This document shows positions 44,189-54,359 of a stretch of DNA of 64,000 bases, piece after piece. The stretch covers positions 186,001-250,000 of the forward strand of contig NZ_VEAF01000005.1 in NCBI RefSeq assembly GCF_007673775.1. Reading direction: 5' to 3'. This DNA is from Curtobacterium sp. 9128 (GTDB taxonomy: Bacteria > Actinomycetota > Actinomycetes > Actinomycetales > Microbacteriaceae). Under the pieces are notes generated by a model. The model saw nothing but the letters and a program-made list of their open reading frames with translations. It did no database searches and had not been told where the DNA came from. The stretch's first letter is position 1, and every line of letters starts with the position of its first letter. Position numbers and translations under genes: made by a program.

Positions 44189-46768
44189 GTGCCCGGAGAG
44201 AACCTCACCAGAACCGAAGCCCAGGAGCGTGCGGCGATCGTCGACGTCCGGTCGTACGACGTCGAGCTCGACCTCACGCGCGGCGCCGAGAGCTTCGGCA
44301 GCACCACCCGGGTCCGCTTCACCGCGACCCCCGGTGCCGCCACCTTCATCGACGCGATCACGAAGACCGTCCACTCGGTCACGCTGAACGGCACCGAGCT
44401 CGACGTGGCCGCGGTGAACGACGGCGTGCGCATCCAGCTCGCCGACCTGCAGCAGGAGAACGAGCTCGTGGTCGTGGCCGACGCGCTCTACACGAACACC
44501 GGCGAGGGCCTGCACCGCTTCGTGGACCCCGTCGACGACGAGGTCTACCTCTACTCCCAGTTCGAGGTGCCGGACTCCCGCCGGATGTTCGCGGTGTTCG
44601 AACAGCCCGACCTCAAGGCCGAGTTCACCTTCACCGTGACGGCGCCGTCCCGCTGGCAGGTCGTGTCGAACTCCCCCACCCCGGAGCCCCGCGTCGACGG
44701 CGAGGTCGCCACGTGGGCCTTCCCGCCCACCACGCGGATCTCGAGCTACATCACCGCGCTCATCGCCGGCCCCTACGAGGTCGTCCGCAGCGAACTGACC
44801 TCCCGCGACGGCCGCACCGTGCCGCTCGGGGTCTTCGCCCGCAAGTCCCTCGCCGAGTACCTCGACGCGGACTACGTCTTCGAGACCACGCGCAAGGGCT
44901 TCGCGTACTACGAAGAGAAGTTCGACGTCCCGTACCCCTTCGAGAAGTACGACCAGCTCTTCGTCCCCGAGTTCAACGCGGGCGCGATGGAGAACGCCGG
45001 TGCCGTCACCTTCACCGAGACCTACGTGTTCCGCTCGAAGGTCACCGACGCCATCAAGGAGCGCCGGGTCGTCACGATCCTGCACGAGCTCGCGCACATG
45101 TGGTTCGGCGATCTGGTCACGATGAAGTGGTGGAACGACCTCTGGCTGAACGAGTCGTTCGCCGAGTGGGCGTCGACCATCGCCACGGCAGAGGCCACCG
45201 AGTGGGCCGAGGCTTGGACCACGTTCCAGGCGATGGAGAAGTCCTGGGCCTACCGCCAGGACCAGCTCCCCTCGACGCACCCGATCGTCGCGACGATCAA
45301 CGACCTCGAAGACGTCCAGGTCAACTTCGACGGCATCACCTACGCCAAGGGCGGCTCCGTCCTGAAGCAGCTCGTCGCGTGGGTCGGCATCGACGCCTTC
45401 TTCGCCGGCGTCTCGGCGTACTTCAAGAAGCACGCGCACGCCAACACCGAGCTCAAGGACCTCCTCGTCGAGCTCGAGGCCACCAGCGGGCGCGAGCTCG
45501 GCGAGTGGTCGAAGCTCTGGCTCGAGACCGCCGGGGTCAACACGCTCCGCCCGGAGATCGAGGTCGACGAGGACGGCGTGATCACGGCGTTCGCGGTGCT
45601 GCAGGAGGCCCCGGCCGACCACCCGACGCTCCGCCCGCACCGGCTCGCGATCGGCGTCTACGGGTTCCAGCAGGACGCATCAGCACCGTTCGGTGCCGAC
45701 ACCGCCTCCGCCGGCGGCAAGCTCGAACGCCTGCACCGCGTCGAGATCGACGTCGACGGCGCCCGCACCGAGGTCCCCGAGCTCGTCGGGCAGCACCGCG
45801 GCGACCTCGTGCTGCTCAACGACGACGACCTCGCCTACGCCAAGATCCGTCTCGACGAGCAGTCCCGTCACACGGCGATCGAGCACCTCGCCGCGATCGC
45901 CAACCCGCTCGCCCGCTCGATCGTCTGGGGTGCGATGTGGGACGCCACCCGCGACGCCGAGTCCCCCGCCAGCGATTACGTCCGGCTCGTCCTCGGCAAC
46001 ATCGCGACCGAGACCGAGTCGACGACGATCCGCACGACGCTCTCGCAGCTGCTCCTCACGGCGCGGAACTACGTCGCGCCGGCGAAGGTCGACGCCACGG
46101 TCCGCACGGTCGGCGACACGCTCTGGAACCTGGCGTCCTCGGCCGAGGCCGGCTCCGACGCGCAGTTCCAGTTCGTGAAGTTCTTCGCGCAGATCGCCTC
46201 GACGCCCGAGCACGTCACGGCCCTCTCGGGGCTGCGCGACGGTTCGGTGACGCTGAACGGTCTGGAGATCGACACCGACCTCCGCTGGGAACTCCTGGAG
46301 GGCCTCGTGCTCGCCGGTGCCGCGGGCAACGACGAGATCGACGCCGAACTCGCCGCGGACCGGACGGCCTCCGGCGAGCAGGCAGCGGCCCGCGCCCGCG
46401 CGACGATCCCCACGGCCGAGGGCAAGCTCGCCGCGTTCTCGTCGCTCGTCGACTCGGACGCCCTGCCGAACGCCATCGTGCGGCAGACCACGGTCGGGTT
46501 CCAGCACGCCAACGCCCCGGTCGTGCTCGAAGGACTCGTCCCGAAGTACTTCGACGTGCTGACCCGCATCTGGGCGGAGCGGAGCTACCACATCGCCGAC
46601 ACGATCGTCACCGGGCTGTACCCGGCGCCGCTCGCATCGGTGGAGCTCCGCGACGCGGCGACGGCGTGGCTCGAAACCCACACCGAGACCCCGGCGCTCC
46701 GTCGCATCGTGACCGAGAACCTCGCGGGCACCGAGCGTGCGCTGCGGGTGCAGGCCGCGGACGCCTGA
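44189..46768 (+). CDS. pepN: Aminopeptidase N (M1 family)
   Basis: Zinc aminopeptidase that removes N-terminal residues from peptides. GAMEN at 265-269 binds the substrate amino group, HELAH at 299-303 with NESFAEW (Glu 19 residues on) binds zinc. Length 859 includes the helical C-terminal ERAP1-like domain. The frame is open from 44069, but GTG 44189 follows GGAG at 5 bases and begins the usual M1 head (PGENLTRTEAQERA). Closest characterised group is actinobacterial PepN. A TAGGCT hexamer at 44091 suits a promoter about 85 bases upstream. Confidence 0.95.
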   Translation: MPGENLTRTEAQERAAIVDVRSYDVELDLTRGAESFGSTTRVRFTATPGAATFIDAITKTVHSVTLNGTELDVAAVNDGVRIQLADLQQENELVVVADALYTNTGEGLHRFVDPVDDEVYLYSQFEVPDSRRMFAVFEQPDLKAEFTFTVTAPSRWQVVSNSPTPEPRVDGEVATWAFPPTTRISSYITALIAGPYEVVRSELTSRDGRTVPLGVFARKSLAEYLDADYVFETTRKGFAYYEEKFDVPYPFEKYDQLFVPEFNAGAMENAGAVTFTETYVFRSKVTDAIKERRVVTILHELAHMWFGDLVTMKWWNDLWLNESFAEWASTIATAEATEWAEAWTTFQAMEKSWAYRQDQLPSTHPIVATINDLEDVQVNFDGITYAKGGSVLKQLVAWVGIDAFFAGVSAYFKKHAHANTELKDLLVELEATSGRELGEWSKLWLETAGVNTLRPEIEVDEDGVITAFAVLQEAPADHPTLRPHRLAIGVYGFQQDASAPFGADTASAGGKLERLHRVEIDVDGARTEVPELVGQHRGDLVLLNDDDLAYAKIRLDEQSRHTAIEHLAAIANPLARSIVWGAMWDATRDAESPASDYVRLVLGNIATETESTTIRTTLSQLLLTARNYVAPAKVDATVRTVGDTLWNLASSAEAGSDAQFQFVKFFAQIASTPEHVTALSGLRDGSVTLNGLEIDTDLRWELLEGLVLAGAAGNDEIDAELAADRTASGEQAAARARATIPTAEGKLAAFSSLVDSDALPNAIVRQTTVGFQHANAPVVLEGLVPKYFDVLTRIWAERSYHIADTIVTGLYPAPLASVELRDAATAWLETHTETPALRRIVTENLAGTERALRVQAADA

Positions 46769-46780
46769 GTCCGGTCCTCA

Positions 46781-46820
46781 GGCGGGGTGTGCCGTTCCTC
46801 CAGGGACGGCACACCCCGCC
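46781..46820. terminator. Hairpin terminator after pepN
   Basis: Perfect 15-base arms (GGCGGGGTGTGCCGT and complement) around a 10-base loop, followed by CCTCT; it separates pepN from mscS. Confidence 0.88.
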
Positions 46821-46839
46821 CCTCTAGCATCGAGCGGAC

Positions 46840-47934
46840 ATGATCCTCGCAGCAGACGACACCTCGAAGCTCATCTCGAACGCGTTCACCCAGTTCGTCG
46901 ACACCTGGCACGTCCCGATCGTCATCGTCATCACGGTCCTCGCCGCGATCGTCGTCCGGCTGGTCCTCCGCCACTCGATCAAGGGCGTCGTCGACCGCAT
47001 CGTGAACGGCGTGAAGAAGCGCAACGGCGCCACGGACACCCAGGCGCTCGTCGCCTCGCCGATCCAGACCGCCCGCGTCGTGCAGCGCACCAGGACGCTC
47101 GGCAGCGTGCTCGAGAACCTCGCGACGGTCGCGGTCGTGATCATCGCCCTCGTGGTGATCATCCCGCAGGTGCTGCCGGGTGCCGCCACCGGGATCGTCG
47201 GCGGGGCCTCCCTCGTCGCCGCCGGGCTCGCCGTGGGCGCGCAGTCGATCGTCCGCGACCTGCTGTCCGGCATCTTCATGATCCTCGAGGACCAGGCCGG
47301 CGTCGGCGACGTCGTGGACACCGGTCCCGCCACCGGGGTCGTCGAGAACGTCGGGCTGCGGGTCATGCAGATCCGTGACGTCAACGGCATCCTGTGGTTC
47401 GTCCCGAACGGGCAGATCCTGCGCGTCGGGAACCTGTCGCAGGGCTGGTCGCGAGTCCTCGTCGACATCACCGTCCCCTACGAGACCGACATCGACGCCG
47501 TGCAGGACGCCCTGCTCGCCGCGGCCGTGCGGATGTCGCAGGAACCCCGCTGGCGGCAGCGCATCGTCGAGAAGCCGGAGATCTGGGGTCTCCAATCGAT
47601 CTCGGACTCCGGGATGGTGTTCCGACTCGTCGTGAAGACCCGCGCCTCCGAGCTCGACGTCGTCGGTCGTGAGCTCCGCGTCCGGCTGAAGCACGCCGTC
47701 GACGAGCTCGGCGTGACCCTCCCGGCGATGGCGATGATCATGCCCGAGGGCTGGGAGAACGCCACCTCGATCAACGGGCTCCGGACCGTGCGGACCCAGC
47801 CGACGCCGGCGCCGACGAAGCCCCGACGCGGGCGGAAGACCAACCAGTACGGGCAGGCGATCGAGACCGATCGGCACGACTCCGGCCGCCCCGACTCCGA
47901 TCGACCCGGAACGGGAAGGACCGACGACCGATGA
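46840..47934 (+). CDS. Small-conductance mechanosensitive channel (MscS family)
   Basis: A 364-residue channel. Three membrane spans are seen at about 20-42, 88-112 and 114-145; the last is the pore helix region, Gly/Ala-rich (GGASLVAAGLAVGAQSIVRDLLSG). The beta domain (VGDVVDTGPATGVVENVGLRVMQIRDVNGILWFVPNGQI) is typical. The C-terminal tail of about 60 residues is Arg/Pro/Asp-rich and disordered. Protects against osmotic downshock. TAGCAT at 46825-46830 may be a -10. It shares ATGA with the globin gene. Confidence 0.9.
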   Translation: MILAADDTSKLISNAFTQFVDTWHVPIVIVITVLAAIVVRLVLRHSIKGVVDRIVNGVKKRNGATDTQALVASPIQTARVVQRTRTLGSVLENLATVAVVIIALVVIIPQVLPGAATGIVGGASLVAAGLAVGAQSIVRDLLSGIFMILEDQAGVGDVVDTGPATGVVENVGLRVMQIRDVNGILWFVPNGQILRVGNLSQGWSRVLVDITVPYETDIDAVQDALLAAAVRMSQEPRWRQRIVEKPEIWGLQSISDSGMVFRLVVKTRASELDVVGRELRVRLKHAVDELGVTLPAMAMIMPEGWENATSINGLRTVRTQPTPAPTKPRRGRKTNQYGQAIETDRHDSGRPDSDRPGTGRTDDR

Positions 47935-48446
47935 GCGACACCCCTGAACCCGGAACCCCGATGACCGGCATCCCACTCGGCGGCCCCCCGGTGGCCGGCC
48001 CCGGTGGCGCGCCTGCCGGTGTCCCCGGGCAGCCGATCACCCTGCGCGTCGGTCGGGACGGCGGGTCGGCGAGCGGGTCGCTGTTCGACCGGATCGGTGG
48101 CGCCCCGACCTTCGACCGGCTCGTCCGCCGCTTCTACGAGGGGGTGCAGCAGGACGACGTCATCTGGCCGATGTACCCGCAGGACGACCTCGAGGGTGCG
48201 ATCTGGCGCCTGTCGCAGTTCCTCCAGCAGTACTGGGGCGGTCCCACCACCTACAGCGAGGAGCGCGGGCACCCGCGACTCCGCATGCGCCACATGCCGT
48301 TCCGCATCACGTCCGAGGCGCGGGAGCGCTGGCTGCACCACATGCGCGACGCAGTCGAGTCCCTGCAGCTCGCGCCGCTCGACGAAGCCGAGCTGTGGGC
48401 GTACCTCGACCGCGCCGCCCACGCGATGACGAACAGCTTCGACTGA
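47931..48446 (+). CDS. Truncated hemoglobin (group II, GlbO type)
   Basis: A 171-residue protein. The first about 50 residues are a Gly/Pro-rich extension unusual for the family; the globin fold follows with LFDRIGGAPTFDRLVRRFYEGV, PMYPQDDLEGA, FLQQYWGGPTTYSEERGHPRLRMRHMPF and the conserved RERWLHHM. The Tyr/Trp and His positions match group II heme pockets, with proximal His in RMRHM. Such proteins bind oxygen or detoxify NO. Coupled to the mechanosensitive channel by ATGA overlap; why is not known. Confidence 0.92.
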   Translation: MSDTPEPGTPMTGIPLGGPPVAGPGGAPAGVPGQPITLRVGRDGGSASGSLFDRIGGAPTFDRLVRRFYEGVQQDDVIWPMYPQDDLEGAIWRLSQFLQQYWGGPTTYSEERGHPRLRMRHMPFRITSEARERWLHHMRDAVESLQLAPLDEAELWAYLDRAAHAMTNSFD

Positions 48447-48451
48447 CGCCG

Positions 48452-48503
48452 GAGACGGACTGGAGGCTCGTGGCGGCGCCGCCACGAGCCTCCAGTCCGT
48501 CTC
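48452..48503. terminator. Perfect 52-bp palindrome, bidirectional terminator
   Basis: Twenty-six-base perfect arms (start GAGACGGACTGGAGGCTCG) with no loop spacer, between convergent globin and epimerase genes. It overlaps the epimerase stop codon and contains the GACTGGAGGCTCG motif found near other gene ends in this window. Confidence 0.92.
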
Positions 48504-49344
48504 AGCGTGCGTACGAGCCGGTGCGGAGCTCGTCGAGCAGGGTGGGTCGGGTCGGGTGCCAGCCGTAGGCGGCACGGGCGTGCGCGCCCGAGCACTCCTG
48601 GTGCATGAGCAGTGCATCGGCGAATTCCGTGCCGAGCCGCTGCCGCGAGGCGTCGACGCTCTCCGGCACCACCGGCGACCCGTGTGCGCCCGCCTCGGCC
48701 ATCTCGCGGACCGTCGGGTCGTCGCCGGTCGCGGCGAGGACGTACCCGTCCTCCGCACCGTGCTCCACGGCCAGCACGTACAGCTCCGCGAGGTCGTCGA
48801 CGTGCACCGTGGTCCAGCGCTGGGAGCCGTCGCCGACCAGACGGACCTCGTGCTCGCCGTCGCCGACGAACATCGCAGGGATCCCGGCTCCGTGTCCGTA
48901 CACGATGCCGGGCGCCACGATGGTGGTGCGGACGTCGCTCGCCCGGACGACCGCTTCGTTCGCACCACGCCACGCGGTCAGCGCCGGTGGGGAGGACGGC
49001 GACTGTTCGGAGATGTCCGTGGAGTTGCCGAAGGTGAAGATCCCGCCGGTGTGCACGAACGGCTTCGGCGTGCCGCTGAGTGCGCCGAGCACCGTGCGGA
49101 CGAACGCGGTGTCGACGTCCTCGGCGGAGGCGGTGTGCACGACGGCGTCGGCCTCGTGCGCGAGGCGCTCGACGACCTCGGTGTCGGTCACGTCCTCGAC
49201 GAGGGCGCGGCCGCCGGCGTCGCGGACGGCCCGGGCCTTCTCGTCGGAGCGGACGATGGCGGTGACGTCGTGCCCGTGGGCGACGAGGGCGCGGAGGACG
49301 GCGGAGCCGATGTAGCCGGAGGCGCCGGTGAGGAAGACGTGCAT
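48502..49344 (-). CDS. NAD-dependent epimerase/dehydratase family protein
   Basis: A 280-residue extended short-chain dehydrogenase with Rossmann motif FLTGASGYIGSAV at the start and a DLAELYVLAVEHG domain boundary. The catalytic Tyr position is less typical: the expected YxxxK is not obvious, IVYGHGAGIPAM being the nearest landmark, so it may be an atypical SDR. ATG 49344 follows GGGAG. Upstream lies a 34-bp tandem array. Substrate unknown; could be a nucleotide sugar or a terpene-type alcohol. Confidence 0.85.
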   Translation of the reverse strand: MHVFLTGASGYIGSAVLRALVAHGHDVTAIVRSDEKARAVRDAGGRALVEDVTDTEVVERLAHEADAVVHTASAEDVDTAFVRTVLGALSGTPKPFVHTGGIFTFGNSTDISEQSPSSPPALTAWRGANEAVVRASDVRTTIVAPGIVYGHGAGIPAMFVGDGEHEVRLVGDGSQRWTTVHVDDLAELYVLAVEHGAEDGYVLAATGDDPTVREMAEAGAHGSPVVPESVDASRQRLGTEFADALLMHQECSGAHARAAYGWHPTRPTLLDELRTGSYAR

Positions 49345-49412
49345 GCTCCCAACCAACCACGCCGGTCGGGGTGGACGCTGCGTCGTCCGGGCTGCTCGGT
49401 GCTGCGGAGCCG

Positions 49413-49514
49413 GACGTCGTCCGCTGCCGGACGTCGCTGGTTGCGGGACGTCGTCCGCTGCCGGACGTCGCTGGCTGCGGGACGTCGTCCGCTGCCGGAC
49501 GTCGCTGGTTGCGG
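49413..49514. repeat. 34-bp tandem repeat, three copies
   Basis: GACGTCGTCCGCTGCCGGACGT-type units start at 49413, 49447 and 49481, identical except for one T/C difference, with a partial fourth at 49515. Each unit contains a small GTCCGCTGCCGGAC dyad. They lie between the epimerase start and the stop of the next gene on the same strand. Confidence 0.88.
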
Positions 49515-49521
49515 GACGTCG

Positions 49522-50220
49522 CTAGCTGAGCGACCAGGCGCGACGCTTGACGAGCACGTGTCCGCGTGAGGTCGTGAGGCGGCTCCAGGGGCCGGTCTCG
49601 AACAACCGGACCGGGTCGTGCCCGAGGAACCCGAGGCTCTCCCCCGCGAAGCCGGCACCGGCCGGGAGGTGCTCGACGCCCGGCACCGGACGGCCCCAGA
49701 CCTCGGACCGGACCTTGCGCACGATGGCCTCGCCGGCGTTCGTCGGGACGGCGTCGGCCACCTCGGCTATGCCGGCCTTCACCGCGCGGCGGAGCAGCTC
49801 CGCCGAGACGTCCGGCAGCGGGATCCACCCTCCGCGCGGCGGGGAGATCGCCGCCCAGGTGACGGTGTGCACCTCGTGCGGGATCTCGACCTCGATCGGG
49901 GTCGCGCGTGTCGGGTCGGCACCCTCGGCGTGCTCGGCGTCCTGCGCCTCGGCGAGCAGGCGGAGTCGCTCCTGGAACGAGGCGAGGGGCACCACCGCGT
50001 CGATCGTCGCGGGCTGCGCCAACGAGAACGTGCGGAGGCCGAGGACCGTGGGGAGTTCGTCGAGCAGCCCGAGCGGGTACAGGATCGCCGTGTACACGGC
50101 GAGCACCCCGGAGTCGGCGATGAGACGGACCGAGCCGTCCTCGACGCGCGCTGCACGTCCGAGGTACGTGCGGAGGTCCCCCAGGGAGGCGGCGTCGGGC
50201 AGCGTGAACGAGGTGCTCAT
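49522..50220 (-). CDS. Conserved-looking hypothetical protein, 232 residues
   Basis: Soluble protein, not assigned. It begins MSTSFTLPDAASLGDLRTYL and contains a central helical region, TFSLAQPATIDAVVPLASFQERLRLLAEAQDAEH, and a C-terminal part with WGRPVPGVEHLPAGAGFAGESLGFL. I recall such proteins as uncharacterised actinobacterial families, but I cannot name it. Start at ATG 50220, 10 bases after TAGGAT on the minus strand. Divergent from the tesB-like gene with 46 bases between starts. Confidence 0.72.
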   Translation of the reverse strand: MSTSFTLPDAASLGDLRTYLGRAARVEDGSVRLIADSGVLAVYTAILYPLGLLDELPTVLGLRTFSLAQPATIDAVVPLASFQERLRLLAEAQDAEHAEGADPTRATPIEVEIPHEVHTVTWAAISPPRGGWIPLPDVSAELLRRAVKAGIAEVADAVPTNAGEAIVRKVRSEVWGRPVPGVEHLPAGAGFAGESLGFLGHDPVRLFETGPWSRLTTSRGHVLVKRRAWSLS

Positions 50221-50266
50221 GTCGTGTCCGATCCTACCGGGGCGCCCCAGTTCGTAGACTGCGTGC

Positions 50267-51130
50267 GTGGTGAACGGCGAACCGGACTTCCTGCGGACCC
50301 TGCGACTCGAGGACACCGGCGCGAGCACGCGTGAGGCGGTCTTCACCGGGGTGAACCACTGGTCGCCCGGCGGCCGGGTCTTCGGAGGTCAGGTGCTCGC
50401 ACAGTGCGTCGTGGCGGCGCAGGCCACGATGGTCGGTCGTCCGATCCACTCGCTCCACGGGTACTTCCTGCGTCCGGGTGACATCGACGTACCCATCACG
50501 TTCGGTGTCGAGCGCATCCACGACGGACGGTCCTTCGCCACGCGGCGGGCCCAGGCGTACCAGAAGGGCACGCCGATCTTCTCGATGATCGCGTCGTTCC
50601 AGACCGAGGACGATGGTGTCGAGCACCAGGACCCGTTCCCCGTCGGGCTGCCCGGACCCGAGGCGCTCCCCTCTGCCGCGTCGATCCTGTCGGCGATCGA
50701 CCACCCCGTCGCTCGGGCCTGGGCGGAACGCTCGATCGACCTGCGGCACGTGGAGGGGCCGGTCTTCGTCGACGTGCAGGGCGAGCACGTCCCGCACCAG
50801 GCCGTGTGGTTCCGGGTGCAGGGCGACCTGCCGGAGGACCCGGCGCTGCACCGTGCGGTCCTCGCCTACGCCAGCGACCTGTCGATCCTCGAGCCGATCA
50901 TGCGTCGGCACGGGGTCGCTTGGGGAACGCCGGGGGTGAAGAGCGCGAGCCTGGACCACGCGATGTGGTGGCACCGGGACGGACGCGCGGACGAGTGGAT
51001 CCTGTACACACAGGAGTCGCCGAGTGCGCAGGGTGGGCGAGGGTTGGCATTCGGGCGGATGTTCTCCCGGGACGGGCGCCTGCTGGCGAGCGTCGCGCAG
51101 GAGGGCATGATGCGGGTTCCCCGCGGCTGA
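50267..51130 (+). CDS. Acyl-CoA thioesterase II (TesB family)
   Basis: Hydrolyses acyl-CoA thioesters. A 287-residue double hotdog protein with GGRVFGGQVLAQCVVAAQATM, LHGYFLRPGDIDVPI, RRAQAYQKGTPIFSMIASFQ and, near the end, SLDHAMWWHRDGRADEWILY, which holds the catalytic Asp and the oxyanion region. GTG 50267 or 50270 follows TAGACT (50255-50260) by 6 bases, so the transcript is probably leaderless. Confidence 0.93.
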   Translation: MVNGEPDFLRTLRLEDTGASTREAVFTGVNHWSPGGRVFGGQVLAQCVVAAQATMVGRPIHSLHGYFLRPGDIDVPITFGVERIHDGRSFATRRAQAYQKGTPIFSMIASFQTEDDGVEHQDPFPVGLPGPEALPSAASILSAIDHPVARAWAERSIDLRHVEGPVFVDVQGEHVPHQAVWFRVQGDLPEDPALHRAVLAYASDLSILEPIMRRHGVAWGTPGVKSASLDHAMWWHRDGRADEWILYTQESPSAQGGRGLAFGRMFSRDGRLLASVAQEGMMRVPRG

Positions 51131-51200
51131 CGGCCGGCTACCGCCGGGCGCTGCGGGCTGGCGCGATCGAATCCGGCCGACCCTGGTCGACTCCGGCCGG

Positions 51201-51683
51201 CTACGGCCGGGAGAACACCACCGGCGGCTCGACGTACGGCTCGCACGCCGCACGCTCGACCGAGGTGAGGCGCCGCGGACGGTTCGTCGCAGCATCGACC
51301 ATCACCAGGGTCGTCGTGGCCCGCGTGTAGAGCTCCGCCGGTCGGTGCCCCGCCGGCGACCAGACCTCGTAGGAGATGTCGAGGCTCGCTCCGCCGACGT
51401 GTCCGATCCACAGCTGGATATCGAGCGGCCGCCGGAAGTACGGCGTCGACGCGAGGTACTCGAGCCGCTGCGCCGCGATCACCGTCATCGTGCCCGACCC
51501 GGGTCGGCCGTCGATGATCGGCTCCGGCGCGGATCCCGACTCGTCGACCTCGTCGGGATCCGGCGCCCAGAACGCGAGCACACGGGCTTCTTCCAGCAGG
51601 CGCAGCATCGCCGAGTTGTTCACGTGCCCGTAGGCGTCGATGTCACTCCAGCGGATGCGGACCGGTGCGTGCAGCCTCGCCAC
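51201..51683 (-). CDS. 4HBT-fold acyl-CoA thioesterase
   Basis: A single-hotdog protein of 160 residues with RIRWSDIDAYGHVNNSAMLRLLEEAR, the classic 4-hydroxybenzoyl-CoA thioesterase-like active site (Asp17 equivalent in SDID). A middle loop of about 20 residues (DESGSAPEPIIDG) is longer than usual. GTG 51683 lies 7 bases after the stop of the ABC-F gene upstream, so they are probably one operon. Confidence 0.88.
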   Translation of the reverse strand: MARLHAPVRIRWSDIDAYGHVNNSAMLRLLEEARVLAFWAPDPDEVDESGSAPEPIIDGRPGSGTMTVIAAQRLEYLASTPYFRRPLDIQLWIGHVGGASLDISYEVWSPAGHRPAELYTRATTTLVMVDAATNRPRRLTSVERAACEPYVEPPVVFSRP

Positions 51684-51690
51684 GTGCGGG

Positions 51691-53376
<1,686 letters not shown>

Positions 53377-53428
53377 ATCGCGGTCAAGTGTAGTGACCCG
53401 TCCGCCCGTGTGCGACGAGACGACCACG

Positions 53429-53995
53429 TCAGGCCGCTCCTCGGTGGAGTTCTTCCGTGGCACGAGCCGCCGCGGACGGTTCCGGGAGGTCGTCGGGCGT
53501 CGGTCCTGTGCCGCCGTCGACCACGTCGTCGCCGGAGGAGTCGTCGGCAGTGTCGTCGTGGTCGTCGTCGTCGACCTCTCCGGTCTCGGGATCGACCGAG
53601 GGGCCAGGGCCCGGCACCGCGGTCGCCTCGGACGCGTGCCGCGGGACCTTGATCCAGTTGCTGATGCCCCAGGCCAGGTCCTGCCCGAGCGCTTCGGCGT
53701 CGATCTCGACGGAGGTGCCGTTGCGCCCGTCGCGTTCCCACGTCCGGATCCGGACACGACCGGTGACGAGGATCCGGTCGCCCTTCTTGACGGACTTGTG
53801 CACGTTCGCCGCCAGGGACCGGAACGCGGTGACGGTGAACCAGTTGGTGGGGCCGTTGGTCCAAGTGGAGTTCTGGCGGTCCCAGCGTCGGGACGGTGAG
53901 GCCAGACGCATGCTCGTGATGGCGATCCCGGTCTCGGTGACCAGGTGGCGGGGCTCGGTCGCGACGATGCCGCAGACGGTGATGGTGTCGTTCAT
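53429..53995 (-). CDS. Single-stranded DNA-binding protein (SSB paralogue)
   Basis: A 188-residue OB-fold protein. The OB fold covers about residues 1-115, beginning MNDTITVCGIVATEPRHLVTETG with NWFTVTAFRSLAANVHKSVKKGDRILVTGRVRIRTWERDG in the middle. The acidic tail lacks the classic DDDIPF tip, so this is likely a second SSB (SsbB-like) rather than the main replication protein. ATG 53995 is used; the longer frame continues through the upstream hairpin and is not credible. Confidence 0.87.
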   Translation of the reverse strand: MNDTITVCGIVATEPRHLVTETGIAITSMRLASPSRRWDRQNSTWTNGPTNWFTVTAFRSLAANVHKSVKKGDRILVTGRVRIRTWERDGRNGTSVEIDAEALGQDLAWGISNWIKVPRHASEATAVPGPGPSVDPETGEVDDDDHDDTADDSSGDDVVDGGTGPTPDDLPEPSAAARATEELHRGAA

Positions 53996-54010
53996 GGCAC
54001 CGATCGTCAT

Positions 54011-54044
54011 CGAGCCCCGGCTCGCCATGGCGGGCCGGGGCTCG
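54011..54044. terminator. Hairpin terminator upstream of ssb
   Basis: Eleven-base arms CGAGCCCCGGC and complement (54011-54021, 54034-54044) around a 12-base loop. Lies after the small gene 54110-54316 on the minus strand and 16 bases before ssb. Confidence 0.78.
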
Positions 54045-54109
54045 ATGTGTGTGGTGTGGAACCGATCAGGCGACTGTGGAGGAGGAGTCCCCCGAGCCTC
54101 CAGGCCGGA

Positions 54110-54316
54110 TCAGTGCGGGTGGAACTCCGGACGTGCCGCGAGCGGCCCGAGTGCGGCGTGGACCGCGCCCTTCGCCGACTCGAGCGAGGGGAACAACCCT
54201 CCGCGACCCTCACGGTGTCCGTAGAGCTCGACCCGGAACCCGTCCGGCGCCCGGTGGATCGCTCCCACCGCACCGGCCGGTCCGACCGCGACCCATGTTC
54301 CGTCGTTCTGTGTCAT
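54110..54316 (-). CDS. Small conserved-looking protein, 68 residues
   Basis: Not recognised functionally. WVAVGPAGAVGAIHRAPDGFRVELYG and SLESAKGAVHAAL suggest a small beta-beta-alpha domain of the kind found throughout Micrococcales. ATG 54316 follows a strong AAGGAGG at about 10 bases. A GAGCCTCCAGGCC motif sits just after its stop (54094-54106). Lies between msrA and ssb, same strand. Confidence 0.72.
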   Translation of the reverse strand: MTQNDGTWVAVGPAGAVGAIHRAPDGFRVELYGHREGRGGLFPSLESAKGAVHAALGPLAARPEFHPH

Positions 54317-54359
54317 CGTTCGACCACCTCCTTGTGGCCCCGACGTCCCGCCCTGTGTG

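Noticed and set aside
49413..49514. Possible CRISPR array
   Set aside because: Units are contiguous 34-bp tandem repeats without unique spacers, and no cas gene is near.
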